A stretch of 64,000 nucleotides of DNA from Pandoraea pnomenusa. Its GTDB lineage: Bacteria > Pseudomonadota > Gammaproteobacteria > Burkholderiales > Burkholderiaceae. Location: assembly GCF_000767615.3 (NCBI RefSeq), contig NZ_CP009553.3, positions 1 to 64,000 on the forward strand, read 5' to 3'. The position numbers and the translations under genes were made by a program. Position 1 is the stretch's first letter. Every line of letters starts with the position of its first letter. Positions 54,861 through 64,000 of the stretch are shown here, piece by piece. The notes beneath the pieces are model-generated. The model had not been told where the DNA came from, did not search any database, and saw only the letters and a program-made list of their open reading frames with translations.

Positions 54861-55168
54861 GATCGACTCCTCGAAGACAGACTTGAATTCTAGAGCGTTG
54901 GGCGGGATATGGCTTGGCAGGCCGGCAAGGCGTGCCACGTCACGGGAATGATTTGCGGGGAACGTCGGCCGCTTCGCGTCGTTCGGGGCGGCGGCGAGCC
55001 GGGAGGCCGTCGGCGAGGACCTGAGCCGCCTGGATTATGCACCTGATTCGCGGCGCAGGGACGCCTCGATGATGTCCGGAAAGTGCGTGCCGCGGAGGGT
55101 CGGCGCATATCCCCGGTGAATGGCATCGCGCACGGGGCTTTCCGGCTCCCGGCATTCCGGGAGCCTCG
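54861..55168. other. Intergenic region upstream of fumC with hairpin
   Basis: No gene seen in 308 bases. A perfect 9-bp hairpin (GGCTCCCGG at 55144-55152 with CCGGGAGCC at 55157-55165) follows directly after the upstream LysR gene but has no T-run. TAGAAT on the minus strand near 54890 may serve as a fumC -10 element. Confidence 0.5.
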
Positions 55169-56044
55169 TCACGCCCAGACGGCGGCGATCAGTTGCAGCG
55201 CGGCGGCGATGGCAGGTTCGTCGCGTCGCGTGGCGAGCGTGACGAACGTCAGCTCCGTGGGCACGCTCACGCCGTCGGCGATCACCAGACCATGGGCTTG
55301 CGCTTCGCGCAGCGCGATCGAGTCGCGCACCAGCGACAGGCCGACACCGGACTTCACCAGGTCGAGCATCGACGGCTCCTGATCGACTTCCGCCACCTTC
55401 ACGGGCGATACGTCCAGGGCGCCGAATACCGCCGAGAGCAGGCGATGGTGGGCCGATTCGGGCGGTGTCCAGATCCACGGCAGTGCCGCGAGTTCGCGCC
55501 AGCCACGACGTGCCACCCGCTCGCGCCAACCCGCGGGCGCGACCACCTGATACGCGAACGGCGTGAGCGTGATGGCATGGAAGCGCTCGGGATCGGGGCG
55601 CCCGAGGTAGAAGCCGACGTCCAGTTCGCCGCGCCCGAGTTGCTGGAGCACCGAACCCGACATGCCCTGGCGCAAAGCCGTTTCGATCTGGGGATACGAT
55701 TCCACGAGGCGCTTCAGAAACGCGCCGAGGCGGGTGAATTCCGGGTCGAGAATGGTGCCGATGCGCAGGCGCCCCCGCACGGTGTCGCGCAGCGCGCCCG
55801 CGGCCTGCTGGAAGTCGGCAAGCGCCGCGAGCATGCGCTCGGCCAGCGGCAGCAGTGCCTGTGCGTCGCGGGTGAGGGCCAGACCGTGCGCCGTGCGGGT
55901 GAAGAGCGTGAGCCGAAGCGCCTCCTGCAGCGCCTTGACCTGAAGGCTGACGGCAGGCTGCGTCAGATGCAGGCGCTGTGCCGCGCGGGTGAGGTTGCCC
56001 TCGCGGGCAATGGCAACGAAGGCGCGGAGGTGGGCGAGTTCCAT
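55169..56044 (-). CDS. LysR-family regulator divergent from mmsA
   Basis: The 291-residue regulator has MELAHLRAFVAIAREGNLTR with LHLTQPAVSLQVKALQEAL as helix-turn-helix, and a type 2 periplasmic-binding-like effector domain. It faces mmsA divergently across 195 bases holding a palindromic T-N11-A site, so it most likely controls mmsA and the GMC oxidoreductase gene. The inducer is unknown; the semialdehyde or its precursor is a natural guess. Confidence 0.92.
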   Translation of the reverse strand: MELAHLRAFVAIAREGNLTRAAQRLHLTQPAVSLQVKALQEALRLTLFTRTAHGLALTRDAQALLPLAERMLAALADFQQAAGALRDTVRGRLRIGTILDPEFTRLGAFLKRLVESYPQIETALRQGMSGSVLQQLGRGELDVGFYLGRPDPERFHAITLTPFAYQVVAPAGWRERVARRGWRELAALPWIWTPPESAHHRLLSAVFGALDVSPVKVAEVDQEPSMLDLVKSGVGLSLVRDSIALREAQAHGLVIADGVSVPTELTFVTLATRRDEPAIAAALQLIAAVWA

Positions 56045-56083
56045 GGGTGGAGGGCGTCCCGCAGAACGCCATTCGGAGGCAAC

Positions 56084-56098
56084 ATAAGGGAATCTTAT
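56084..56098. promoter_or_regulatory. LysR-type operator (T-N11-A palindrome)
   Basis: ATAAGGGAATCTTAT is a perfect inverted repeat (5-bp arms, 5-base centre) that contains T-N11-A. It lies 40 bases upstream of the LysR gene and faces mmsA. Confidence 0.75.
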
Positions 56099-56239
56099 AT
56101 TGCTTTTGATAATTTCTCATTGGATCGCGTGAATCGGCGGCAGTACGCTTGGCCTATCGTGGCGTATGCCGTGGGGCACGCGTCTGGCTAATCGAATGGG
56201 CGAGCGCGGGAAGTTCGCCGAATTCCGAGGGAAACGAAC

Positions 56240-57748
56240 ATGAGCAACGCTGATATTCCGACGGTGCAGCACTTCATTGGCGGCCGGCGCTTGGCCGGCG
56301 ACGGCGCGCGTTTCGCCGACGTCTTCAATCCGGCCGAAGGGCGCGTGAGTGCGCGCGTGGCGCTGGCCGGCGTGGGCGACGTGGACGCCGCGGTCGCTGC
56401 CGCCAGGGCCGCGTTGCCTGCGTGGTCGGAGACGGCGCCGCTCAAGCGCGCGCGGGTGCTCTTCAAGTTCAAGGCGCTGCTCGACGAGCATCAGGACGAA
56501 CTGGCACGCATCATCACGCGCGAACACGGCAAGGTGTTCTCCGATGCGCGCGGCGAAGTCACGCGCGGCATCGAGGTGGTCGAGTATGCGTGCGGGGCGC
56601 CGAGCCTGCTCATGGGCAAGCACAGCGACAACATCGGCGGAGGCATCGACAACTGGCATTTGCGACAGCCGGTCGGGGTGTGTGCGGGGATCACGCCGTT
56701 CAACTTCCCGGTGATGGTGCCGATGTGGATGTTTCCGATCGCGCTCGCGTGCGGCAACACGTTCGTGCTCAAGCCGTCCGAGCGCGATCCTTCTGCCAGT
56801 CTGCTGATCGCCGACCTGCTGCGCGAAGCCGGGCTGCCCGATGGGGTGTTCAACGTGGTGCAGGGAGACAAGGTGGCGGTCGATGCACTCATCGCGCACC
56901 CGGATGTGGAAGCGCTGTCGTTCGTCGGCTCCACGCCGATTGCCGAGTACATATACAGCGAAGGCACGCGTCGCGGCAAGCGGGTGCAGGCGCTGGGCGG
57001 AGCGAAGAATCATCTCGTGGTCATGCCCGACGCCGATCTGGATCAGGCGGTCGATGCGCTGATCGGTGCGGCCTACGGATCGGCCGGCGAGCGTTGCATG
57101 GCGATCTCGGTCGCGGTGGCGGTGGGTCAGGTCGCGGATCGTCTCGTCGACGCGCTGGTGCCGCGCGTGAAGGCGCTGCGCGTTGGGCCGGGCGTGGACG
57201 ATGCGTCCGAAATGGGGCCGGTCGTCACCGGGGTCCACAAGGCGAAGATCGAGGGCTACATCGCCGATGGCGTGAGCGCGGGTGCCACGCTGCTGGTCGA
57301 CGGGCGAGGGTTGACGGTGCCGGGGCACGAACAGGGATTCTTCCTCGGCGGGACGCTCTTCGATCACGTCACGCCCGAGATGACGATCTATCGCGAGGAG
57401 ATTTTCGGTCCAGTGCTGGCGGTGGTGCGCGTGCCGGATCTGGCGGCCGCCATTGCGCTGGTCAATGCGCACGAGTTCGGCAACGGCGTCTCGTGTTTCA
57501 CCAGCGACGGTGGCGTGGCGCGCGCGTTCTCGCGTCAGGTGAAGGTTGGCATGGTGGGCATCAACGTGCCGATTCCGGTGCCGATGGCCTGGCAGTCGTT
57601 TGGCGGATGGAAGCGTTCGCTGTTCGGGGACCACCACGCTTATGGAGAAGAGGGCATTCGTTTCTACACGCGCTTCAAGAGTGTGATGCAGCGTTGGCCG
57701 GACAGCATCGGCAAGGGCGCGGAATTCACCATGCCCGTGGCGAAGTAG
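56240..57748 (+). CDS. mmsA: Methylmalonate-semialdehyde dehydrogenase (CoA-acylating)
   Basis: MmsA oxidises methylmalonate or malonate semialdehyde to propionyl- or acetyl-CoA with NAD+ and CoA, in valine, beta-alanine or inositol breakdown. The 502-residue aldehyde dehydrogenase shows [20 protein letters not shown], the NAD site [27 protein letters not shown], and the catalytic Cys286 in [11 protein letters not shown]. The long N-terminal part matches the family. It is divergent from a LysR gene and 162 bases upstream of a GMC oxidoreductase gene. Confidence 0.95.
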   Translation: MSNADIPTVQHFIGGRRLAGDGARFADVFNPAEGRVSARVALAGVGDVDAAVAAARAALPAWSETAPLKRARVLFKFKALLDEHQDELARIITREHGKVFSDARGEVTRGIEVVEYACGAPSLLMGKHSDNIGGGIDNWHLRQPVGVCAGITPFNFPVMVPMWMFPIALACGNTFVLKPSERDPSASLLIADLLREAGLPDGVFNVVQGDKVAVDALIAHPDVEALSFVGSTPIAEYIYSEGTRRGKRVQALGGAKNHLVVMPDADLDQAVDALIGAAYGSAGERCMAISVAVAVGQVADRLVDALVPRVKALRVGPGVDDASEMGPVVTGVHKAKIEGYIADGVSAGATLLVDGRGLTVPGHEQGFFLGGTLFDHVTPEMTIYREEIFGPVLAVVRVPDLAAAIALVNAHEFGNGVSCFTSDGGVARAFSRQVKVGMVGINVPIPVPMAWQSFGGWKRSLFGDHHAYGEEGIRFYTRFKSVMQRWPDSIGKGAEFTMPVAK

Positions 57749-57910
57749 GGAGGCGGGGTAACGCCGGACCGACGCTTCGACGCTTCGATGCGAACAGAAC
57801 GACAAAAGTGAACCTGGTGCGGGTGGCGGCAGTCCACCTCACTCGGGTGCCGCACCAGTGCCGGCACCGCACCCTGGCGAGTGCCGCGCCATCGACGGAG
57901 ACATGCGGGA

Positions 57911-59545
57911 ATGAGCAAGCAGGCCCCGAAGCAGGAAAGCTTCGATTACATCATCGTGGGCGCCGGATCGGCCGGTTGTGTGTTGGCCAATCGTCTCACG
58001 CAGGACCCCGACGTCAACGTGCTGGTGCTCGAGGCCGGCGGCAAGGACGACTATCACTGGATTCACATCCCCGTCGGTTATCTCTACTGCATCGGCAACC
58101 CGCGCACCGACTGGCTGTATCGCACGCAGGCCGAAGACGGGCTCAACGGCCGCACGCTCGCGTATCCGCGAGGGCGGGTGCTGGGCGGCAGCTCGTCGAT
58201 CAACGGCATGATCTACATGCGCGGGCAGCGCGAAGACTATGACGTATGGGCCGACGCCACCGGCGACGACGGCTGGCGCTGGGACAATGTGCTGCCGCTG
58301 TTCAGGCGCAGCGAAGATCACTACAAGGGCGGCACAGAGTTTCACGGCAGCGGCGGCGAGTGGCGTGTCGAGAAGCAACGGCTGTCGTGGCGCGTGCTCG
58401 ATTCGTTCGCCGACGCCGCCGAGCAGATCGGCATTCCGAAGACGGACGACTTCAACCGGGGTGACAACTTCGGCATTGGCTACTTCGAAGTGAATCAGCG
58501 ACGCGGCGTGCGCTGGAGTGCCGCGAAGGGCTTTCTGCGCCCGGCCATGCAGCGCCCGAATCTCACCGTGATTACCGGGGCGAGCGTGAGTCGACTGCTG
58601 TTCGAGGGCACGCGTTGCACCGGGGTGGCGTATCGCGGCGGCAATGAGGATTTCACGGCGCTCGCGCGCGCCGAAGTGATTCTGGCGGCGGGGGCGGTGA
58701 ATTCTCCGCATCTGCTGGAAGTGTCGGGCATTGGCGACGGGGAGCGTTTGCGCGGATTCGGCATCGACGTGGTGTCGCATCTGCCCGGCGTGGGCGAGAA
58801 CCTGCAGGATCACCTGCAGTTGCGCACGGTGTACAAGTTGCGCGGCGTGACCACGCTCAACCTCACGGCCAACAGTCTTTTCGGCAAGTTGAAGATCGGC
58901 ATGCAGTACGTGTTCGCGCAGCGTGGTCCGATGAGCATGGCGCCGTCGCAGATGGGGGCGTTCGCGCGCAGTCGTGAGGACGTGACGCGTCCCGACCTCG
59001 AATATCACGTGCAACCGCTGTCGCTGGACAAGTTCGGCGATCCGCTGCACACGTTCAACGCGTTCACGGCATCGGTGTGCAATCTTCGTCCGACGTCGCG
59101 CGGGCATGTGCATCTCGCTTCGCCGGATGCACGCGTCGCGCCGAGCATATCGCCGCGATATCTGTCGACCGATGCGGATCTGCGCGTGGCGGCAGACGCG
59201 ATCAAGCTCACGCGTCGCATCGTGGGCGCGCCGGCTTTCGCGCGCTACGAACCGCGCGAGTATCTGCCGGGACCGTCGTTCCAGAGCGACGAGGCGTTGA
59301 TGCGCGCGGCGGGCGATATCGGCACGACCATCTTCCATCCGGTGGGCACCTGCCGCATGGGACGCGCCGACGATCCTGATGCGGTCGTGGATGCGGAGCT
59401 GCGCGTTCGCGGGGTGCGGAACCTGCGTGTGGTCGATGCGTCGGTGATGCCGGTGATCACATCCGGCAACACGAACTCGCCGACGATCATGATCGCCGAG
59501 CGCGCGAGCGACATGATCCGTGCGGCTCGCAAAGCCGGGCGGTAA
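57911..59545 (+). CDS. GMC-family FAD oxidoreductase (choline dehydrogenase-like)
   Basis: The 544-residue flavoprotein has the N-terminal dinucleotide motif YIIVGAGSAGCVLANRLTQD, the GMC signature GRVLGGSSSINGMIYMRGQ, and the C-terminal active-site region IFHPVGTCRMGRADDPDAVV with catalytic His. GMC enzymes oxidise alcohols such as choline or polyethylene glycol. The gene's place after mmsA suggests that it supplies the aldehyde or semialdehyde, which is inference. The start at 57911 was chosen by the family's N-terminus. Confidence 0.93.
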   Translation: MSKQAPKQESFDYIIVGAGSAGCVLANRLTQDPDVNVLVLEAGGKDDYHWIHIPVGYLYCIGNPRTDWLYRTQAEDGLNGRTLAYPRGRVLGGSSSINGMIYMRGQREDYDVWADATGDDGWRWDNVLPLFRRSEDHYKGGTEFHGSGGEWRVEKQRLSWRVLDSFADAAEQIGIPKTDDFNRGDNFGIGYFEVNQRRGVRWSAAKGFLRPAMQRPNLTVITGASVSRLLFEGTRCTGVAYRGGNEDFTALARAEVILAAGAVNSPHLLEVSGIGDGERLRGFGIDVVSHLPGVGENLQDHLQLRTVYKLRGVTTLNLTANSLFGKLKIGMQYVFAQRGPMSMAPSQMGAFARSREDVTRPDLEYHVQPLSLDKFGDPLHTFNAFTASVCNLRPTSRGHVHLASPDARVAPSISPRYLSTDADLRVAADAIKLTRRIVGAPAFARYEPREYLPGPSFQSDEALMRAAGDIGTTIFHPVGTCRMGRADDPDAVVDAELRVRGVRNLRVVDASVMPVITSGNTNSPTIMIAERASDMIRAARKAGR

Positions 59546-60086
59546 GCGCGCAAAAGATCAGGACACCGCTGAGCCGGGGGAAAGGGGGCATCGGTGTCGG
59601 CGCCGACCGTCGTGCCCTGGTCCGGCGGAAAATTCGATGTTCGCGAGCCTCGTCGCGATTCCGGATTTCCGGACAATCGCCCAAATCTTACGTAGTAATA
59701 CCTAATGCAGCGCGCGAGCACCCGCTCGCGCGCGCGGCGCACGACATTGAACGTGCTTTTGCGTATGCCGCAAAAGCCTTGTGCCATAAGGGCTTTGCGC
59801 ATGCCGCCGGCATGTGACCGAACGTTCCTGAACGCGTGTGAACATGCGCGTTTCGAAGGGGGTGAGGCTTAGTGCAAATCCCAATGATCGCGTTGCAGCA
59901 AACCACACACAATAACGATTCCCTATGTGCGAACGAACCAAGAATTCGACGCCGCATGCGGGACGCGGGGCACCTCGCCGACGACGCAACAACATCGCGT
60001 CATCTGCCTGCCTTGCGGTTGTCACAGACGATGGTGCCGGGGCCCACTCACGCCTCGCACCGCCAACCAGGAATGTGGCAGGAGAC
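59546..60086. other. Leader region of the liv operon with stacked hairpins
   Basis: No credible gene is seen in 541 bases. Three perfect inverted repeats occur in close order: 59710-59733 (10-bp arms), 59755-59777 (9-bp arms) and 59800-59814 (7-bp arms). None has a T-run. They may form a structured leader, bind a regulator or end the GMC transcript. The liv promoter must lie to their right. Confidence 0.5.
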
Positions 60087-60866
60087 ATGGCGAACAACGA
60101 TTACATTCTCGAAACCCGCGGGCTCACGAAAGAGTTCCGCGGCTTCACCGCCGTGAACGGGGTCGACCTGCGCGTCGCGCGCGGCACCATTCACGCACTC
60201 ATCGGGCCGAACGGCGCCGGGAAGACCACCTGCTTCAACCTGCTCACGAAATTCCTCGTGCCCAGCGCCGGCAGCATTACCTTCAACGGTGAAGACATCA
60301 CCCGCGAGGCGCCCGCGCAAATCGCCCGACGCGGCATCATTCGCTCATTTCAGATCTCCGCCGTCTTCCCGCACCTCACCGTGCTGGAGAACGTGCGCAT
60401 CGGCCTGCAACGCAATCTCGGCACCGCCTTTCACTTCTGGAGCAGCAGCCGCACGCTGCGACAGCTCGACGAGCGCGCCATGGCGCTGCTCGCCGAAGTC
60501 GGCCTCACCGAATTCGCCCATACCCTGACCGTGGAATTGCCCTACGGCCGCAAGCGCGCCCTCGAAATCGCGACCACACTTGCTATGGAGCCCGAACTAA
60601 TGCTGCTCGACGAGCCCACGCAGGGCATGGGGCATGAAGACGTCGATCGCGTGACCGCGCTGATCAAGAAGGTCTCGGCGGGACGCACGATCCTGATGGT
60701 CGAGCACAACATGAACGTGATCGCGGGGATCTCCGACACCATCACCGTGCTTCAGCGTGGCGAGGTGCTTGCCGAAGGGCCGTATCACGAAGTTTCGAAG
60801 AATCCGCAGGTGATGGAGGCCTACATGGGGACCGCGGATGGCGAATTGCAGGGAGCCCACGGGTGA
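60087..60866 (+). CDS. livG: Branched-chain amino acid type ABC transporter ATPase LivG
   Basis: The 259-residue ATPase energises import through LivH/LivM. It has Walker A IGPNGAGKTTCFN (Lys46), the Q-loop RSFQISAVFPHLTVLENVRI, a signature region LPYGRKRALEIATTLA and Walker B ELMLLDEPTQGMGHED, with a switch histidine in MVEHNMNV. AGGAGA lies before ATG 60087. Its stop overlaps the livF start by 4 bases (GTGA). Confidence 0.95.
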   Translation: MANNDYILETRGLTKEFRGFTAVNGVDLRVARGTIHALIGPNGAGKTTCFNLLTKFLVPSAGSITFNGEDITREAPAQIARRGIIRSFQISAVFPHLTVLENVRIGLQRNLGTAFHFWSSSRTLRQLDERAMALLAEVGLTEFAHTLTVELPYGRKRALEIATTLAMEPELMLLDEPTQGMGHEDVDRVTALIKKVSAGRTILMVEHNMNVIAGISDTITVLQRGEVLAEGPYHEVSKNPQVMEAYMGTADGELQGAHG

Positions 60867-61636
60867 GGACGTCTATGTACGGTAATGGCAACGGTAGCGG
60901 CGCGGCGAGCGTCCCGGCGCTGGAAGTCGAGGGGCTGCAGGCCTGGTATGGGGAATCGCACATCCTGCATGGCGTGGACCTCACCGTGGGCCGTGGCGAA
61001 GTCGTCACGCTGCTTGGCCGCAACGGCGCAGGGCGCACCACCACGCTGCGCGCGATCATGGGCCTCACGGGCAATCGTCAGGGATCGATCCGCATCGCCG
61101 GCGAAGAGACGATCCGTCTGCCCACATACAAGGTCGCCCACCACGGCGTGGGCTACTGCCCGGAAGAGCGAGGCATCTTCGCGAGCCTGTCGTGCGAGGA
61201 AAACCTGCTGCTGCCGCCGTATATCGGCATGCGCGGCAATCGTCGCGAAGACGGCGGGCGCGGCATGTCGCTCGAAGAGATCTACGACATGTTTCCGAAC
61301 CTCAAGGAGCGACGTCACAGCCAGGGCACGCGACTGTCGGGTGGCGAGCAGCAGATGCTGGCCGTGGCGCGCATCCTGCGCACCGGCGCGAACCTGCTGC
61401 TGCTCGACGAGATCTCGGAGGGCCTCGCGCCGGTGATCGTGCAGACACTCGCACGCATGATCACCACGCTCAAGTCGAGGGGCTACACCATCGTGATGGT
61501 GGAACAGAATTTCCGTTTTGCGGCTCCGCTGGCCGACCGCTTCTATGTGATGGAGCACGGCAAGATCGTGGAGCGCTTCGGCGCTCCGGAGCTGGAAACG
61601 AAGATGCCGGTGCTGCACGAGTTGTTGGGCGTATGA
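60863..61636 (+). CDS. livF: Branched-chain amino acid type ABC transporter ATPase LivF with Arg in Walker A
   Basis: The 257-residue second ATPase has Walker A LLGRNGAGRTTTLRA, in which Arg58 takes the place of the invariant Lys. The remaining motifs are intact: the signature LSGGEQQMLAVARIL, Walker B NLLLLDEISEGLAP and switch MVEQNFRFA. A Lys-to-Arg change here usually impairs ATP hydrolysis, so this subunit may form a degenerate site beside LivG. The codon CGC is read clearly, so it is not a base-calling artefact of a single change from AAG. I recall such variants among LivF relatives, so it may be an old feature. Confidence 0.93.
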   Translation: MRTSMYGNGNGSGAASVPALEVEGLQAWYGESHILHGVDLTVGRGEVVTLLGRNGAGRTTTLRAIMGLTGNRQGSIRIAGEETIRLPTYKVAHHGVGYCPEERGIFASLSCEENLLLPPYIGMRGNRREDGGRGMSLEEIYDMFPNLKERRHSQGTRLSGGEQQMLAVARILRTGANLLLLDEISEGLAPVIVQTLARMITTLKSRGYTIVMVEQNFRFAAPLADRFYVMEHGKIVERFGAPELETKMPVLHELLGV

Positions 61637-61706
61637 GGTGAGCTACCCGGCGCACAAACGCGCCGGGCGATGAACCCAGGCGATCAAATCCACGAAGGAG
61701 ACGAAG

Positions 61707-62906
61707 ATGACGATGCGGATGAAGGCGTTGGCCGTTGCGGCTGCGTTCGGTTTTGCGGCAATGGCCTCGCAGGCCCACGCCGATGGCAATACGGTGAAGA
61801 TCGGTTTCATTACCGACATGTCGGGGCTGTACACCGACATTGACGGCCCCGGTGGCGCGGAAGCCATCAAGATGGCCATCGCCGACTTTGGTGGCAAGGT
61901 GCTCGGCAAGCCGATCGAACTGGTCACGGCTGACCACCAGAACAAGGCCGACGTCGCGGCGTCGAAGGCGCGCGAATGGTTCGACCGCGGCGGTGTCGAC
62001 ATGCTCATCGGCGGCACCAACTCGGGTACCGGCCTCGCGATGAACAAGGTCTCTGCCGAGAAGAAGAAGGTCTATATCAACGTGGGCGCCGGCACCGACG
62101 CCCTCACCAACGATCAGTGTCAGCCGTACGGCGTGCACTATGCCTACGACACCGTGGCGCTCGCACGCGGCACCGGCTCGGCCGTGGTGAAGGCGGGCGG
62201 CAAGTCGTGGTTCTTCCTGACGGCGGACTATGCGTTCGGTCACGCGCTCGAGAAGGCCACGGCCGACGTGGTCAAGGCCAACGGCGGCACGGTCAAGGGC
62301 GACGTGCGTCATCCGCTCTCGGCGTCGGATTTCTCGTCGTATCTGCTTCAGGCGCAGTCGTCGGGCGCGCAGGTGCTCGGCCTGGCCAACGCCGGCGGCG
62401 ATACGATCAACGCCATCAAGGCCGCGAAGGAATTCGGCATCACGAAGAAGATGCAGATCGCCGGTCTGCTGGTGTTCATCAACGACATCCACTCGCTGGG
62501 GCTGGACAACACCGAAGGCATGTACCTGACCGACAGCTGGTACTGGGACAAGGACGACAAGACCCGCGCCTTCTCCAAGCGCTACTTCGAGAAGATGAAG
62601 AAGATGCCCTCGAGCCTCCAGGCGGGCGACTACTCCGCCACGATGACGTACCTCAAGGCGGTGCAGGCGGCCGGCACCACCGATGCCGACAAGGTCATGG
62701 ATCAGCTCCACAAGATCAAGATCGACGACATGTTCAGCAAGGGCTACATCCGCAAGGACGGCACGATGATCCACGACATGTACCTGATGCAGGTCAAGTC
62801 GAAGAAGGAGTCGAAGGCACCGTGGGATTACTACAAGGTCGTCGCCACGATCCCGGGCGAGAAGGCGTTCACGACGGAAGCCGAGTCGACCTGCAAGCTC
62901 AAGTAA
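61707..62906 (+). CDS. ABC transporter substrate-binding protein (Liv type)
   Basis: The 399-residue periplasmic binding protein has a Sec signal (MKALAVAAAFGFAAMASQAHA) and a type 1 binding fold: VKIGFITDMSGLYTDIDGPG, then VDMLIGGTNSGTGLAMNKVS. The fold suits branched-chain amino acids, amides or aromatic acids; the sequence lacks clear ligand-specific landmarks for leucine. An AAGGAG ribosome site precedes ATG 61707; ATG 61713 is also possible. Location between ATPase and permease genes fits one importer. Confidence 0.92.
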   Translation: MTMRMKALAVAAAFGFAAMASQAHADGNTVKIGFITDMSGLYTDIDGPGGAEAIKMAIADFGGKVLGKPIELVTADHQNKADVAASKAREWFDRGGVDMLIGGTNSGTGLAMNKVSAEKKKVYINVGAGTDALTNDQCQPYGVHYAYDTVALARGTGSAVVKAGGKSWFFLTADYAFGHALEKATADVVKANGGTVKGDVRHPLSASDFSSYLLQAQSSGAQVLGLANAGGDTINAIKAAKEFGITKKMQIAGLLVFINDIHSLGLDNTEGMYLTDSWYWDKDDKTRAFSKRYFEKMKKMPSSLQAGDYSATMTYLKAVQAAGTTDADKVMDQLHKIKIDDMFSKGYIRKDGTMIHDMYLMQVKSKKESKAPWDYYKVVATIPGEKAFTTEAESTCKLK

Positions 62907-62984
62907 GCGCAGTCTGAACGCGATGCGATGAAAGCGGCGGGACGCGTGTCCCGTCGCGACCTTTCTCCCAGAGAATCGATTTCG

Positions 62985-63869
62985 ATGGAATTACTAGGCA
63001 TCCCCCTGCCGGCGCTGTTGAGCCAACTGCTGCTGGGACTGGTGAATGGCTCGTTCTACGCCATGCTGAGCCTCGGCCTGGCGGTGATTTTCGGTCTGCT
63101 CAACGTGATCAACTTCGCGCACGGCGCGTTGTTCATGCTGGGTGCCATGCTCGCCTGGATGGGCGGCAACTATCTCGGCCTCAATTACTGGGTCATGCTG
63201 ATCCTCGCCCCCGTGGTGGTGGGCATCATCGGCATCGTGATCGAGCGCACCATGCTGCGCTGGATCTACAAGCTCGATCACCTCTACGGTCTGCTGCTGA
63301 CGTTCGGCATCACGCTGGTGCTCGAAGGCGTGTTCCGTTCGATCTACGGCGTGTCCGGGCAGCCGTTCGATGCGCCCGACGTGCTCTCCGGCGCAACCAA
63401 CCTCGGCTTCATGTTCATGCCGAACTATCGCGCCTGGGTGGTGGTGGCGTCGCTGATCGTGTGCTTCGCCACCTGGTTCGTCATCGAGAAGACGAAGATC
63501 GGCGCCTACCTGCGCGCAGGGACGGAGAACCCGAAGCTCGTGGAAGCGTTCGGTGTGAACGTGCCGCTCATGATCACGCTCACGTACGGCTTCGGCGTTG
63601 CGCTCGCCGCGTTCGCCGGCGTGCTTGCCGCGCCCGTCATTCAGATCTCGCCGCTCATGGGACAGTCGATGATCATCACTGTGTTCGCGGTGGTGGTGAT
63701 CGGCGGGATGGGCTCGATCATGGGCTCGATCATCACCGGCTTGATGCTCGGCGTGATCGAAGGCTTTACCAAGGTGTTCTACCCGGAAGCATCTGCGACC
63801 GTGGTGTTCGTCATCATGGTGATCGTGTTGCTGCTGCGCCCGGCTGGGCTGTTCGGCAAACAAAAGTAA
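62985..63869 (+). CDS. livH: Branched-chain amino acid type ABC transporter permease LivH
   Basis: The 294-residue permease has eight or so helices with the family blocks LGLVNGSFYAMLSLGLAVIF, GLLNVINFAHGALFMLGAM and, near the C-terminus, IGGMGSIMGSIITGLMLGVI. Start 62985 (MELLGIPLP) was chosen because the upstream residues are charged and unlike the family. A few bases separate it from livM. Confidence 0.94.
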   Translation: MELLGIPLPALLSQLLLGLVNGSFYAMLSLGLAVIFGLLNVINFAHGALFMLGAMLAWMGGNYLGLNYWVMLILAPVVVGIIGIVIERTMLRWIYKLDHLYGLLLTFGITLVLEGVFRSIYGVSGQPFDAPDVLSGATNLGFMFMPNYRAWVVVASLIVCFATWFVIEKTKIGAYLRAGTENPKLVEAFGVNVPLMITLTYGFGVALAAFAGVLAAPVIQISPLMGQSMIITVFAVVVIGGMGSIMGSIITGLMLGVIEGFTKVFYPEASATVVFVIMVIVLLLRPAGLFGKQK

Positions 63870-63879
63870 GGGGCGGAAC

Positions 63880-64000
63880 ATGCAACAACAGACGCAACAA
63901 CGGGTGCTTTATTCGCTTTTGCTGCTCGCGCTGATCGTGGCGCCCTTCGCGGGCGCCTATCCGGTCTTCATCATGAAGGTGCTCTGCTTCGCACTGTTCG
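63880..64000 (+). CDS. livM: Branched-chain amino acid type ABC transporter permease LivM (5' part)
   Basis: The frame opens at ATG 63880 behind GGGGCGG and reads MQQQTQQRVLYSLLLLALIV, then a hydrophobic stretch that runs off the end of the window. Position directly after livH and the N-terminus fit LivM, the second permease. Only about 40 residues are visible. Confidence 0.85.
   Translation, partial: MQQQTQQRVLYSLLLLALIVAPFAGAYPVFIMKVLCFALF

Noticed and set aside
59872..60156. Short frame starting at GTG 59872 as a leader peptide for the liv operon
   Set aside because: It overlaps livG out of frame, has no run of regulatory codons and no good ribosome site.

Overview
The window is high-GC DNA with long, densely packed genes. 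Several gene sets are typical of beta-proteobacteria of the family Burkholderiaceae: rpmH-rnpA-yidD-yidC-mnmE, a fused indolepyruvate oxidoreductase with a divergent Lrp regulator, phenylalanine hydroxylase, and a hmuSTUV haem operon. From general resemblance Pandoraea or a close relative of Burkholderia fits best, but this is an inference made without a database search. No rRNA, tRNA, CRISPR array, insertion sequence or prophage was recognised.

Layout. 1-816: gene-free DNA with four co-oriented DnaA boxes upstream of rpmH, where dnaA and an origin would be expected just outside the window. 817-5065: rpmH, rnpA, yidD, yidC, then mnmE behind a strong terminator. 5268-7727: small secreted or lipoprotein genes, an RNA 2',3'-cyclic phosphodiesterase and a conserved small protein. 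7831-11706: MHYT membrane sensor, DHA2 drug exporter, DedA-rhodanese fusion. 11785-12954: an OhrR-like regulator that lacks its redox cysteine, then a gene-poor stretch with a 13-bp minisatellite between two related hairpins. 12955-19416: ClcB-type channel, mnmC, cation/proton antiporter and a YbdK-type carboxylate-amine ligase. 19417-20830: a 1.4-kb gene-free region with an AT-rich segment, a dense DnaA-box cluster and a long imperfect hairpin; it looks more like a complete oriC than the first cluster does.

20831-24673: MarR regulator with a Cys/His tail, SET-domain protein, and the phenylalanine hydroxylase system (phhA, phhB, divergent Lrp regulator), then a small FUSC-like protein. 24862-33954: an envelope operon of a 2008-residue thioester alpha-2-macroglobulin, a YhhN/TMEM86-like membrane protein and penicillin-binding protein 1C. 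34128-35099: ornithine cyclodeaminase family enzyme. 35195-41874: a complete haem uptake locus on the minus strand behind a good Fur-box match. 42153-46460: Lrp regulator divergent from a fused indolepyruvate ferredoxin oxidoreductase. 46713-47741: trpS.

47872-49537: a two-gene minus-strand unit that I could not assign to any family (one protein with a central membrane hairpin, one with an Asp/Ser/Thr-rich tail). It is the best candidate here for something undescribed. 49740-54860: amidohydrolase, MHS-family transporter, LysR regulator and fumC. 55169-59545: LysR regulator divergent from mmsA and a GMC oxidoreductase, with a clear T-N11-A operator. 60087-64000: a branched-chain/aromatic-acid type ABC importer (livG, livF, binding protein, livH, start of livM) whose LivF has Arg in place of the Walker A Lys.
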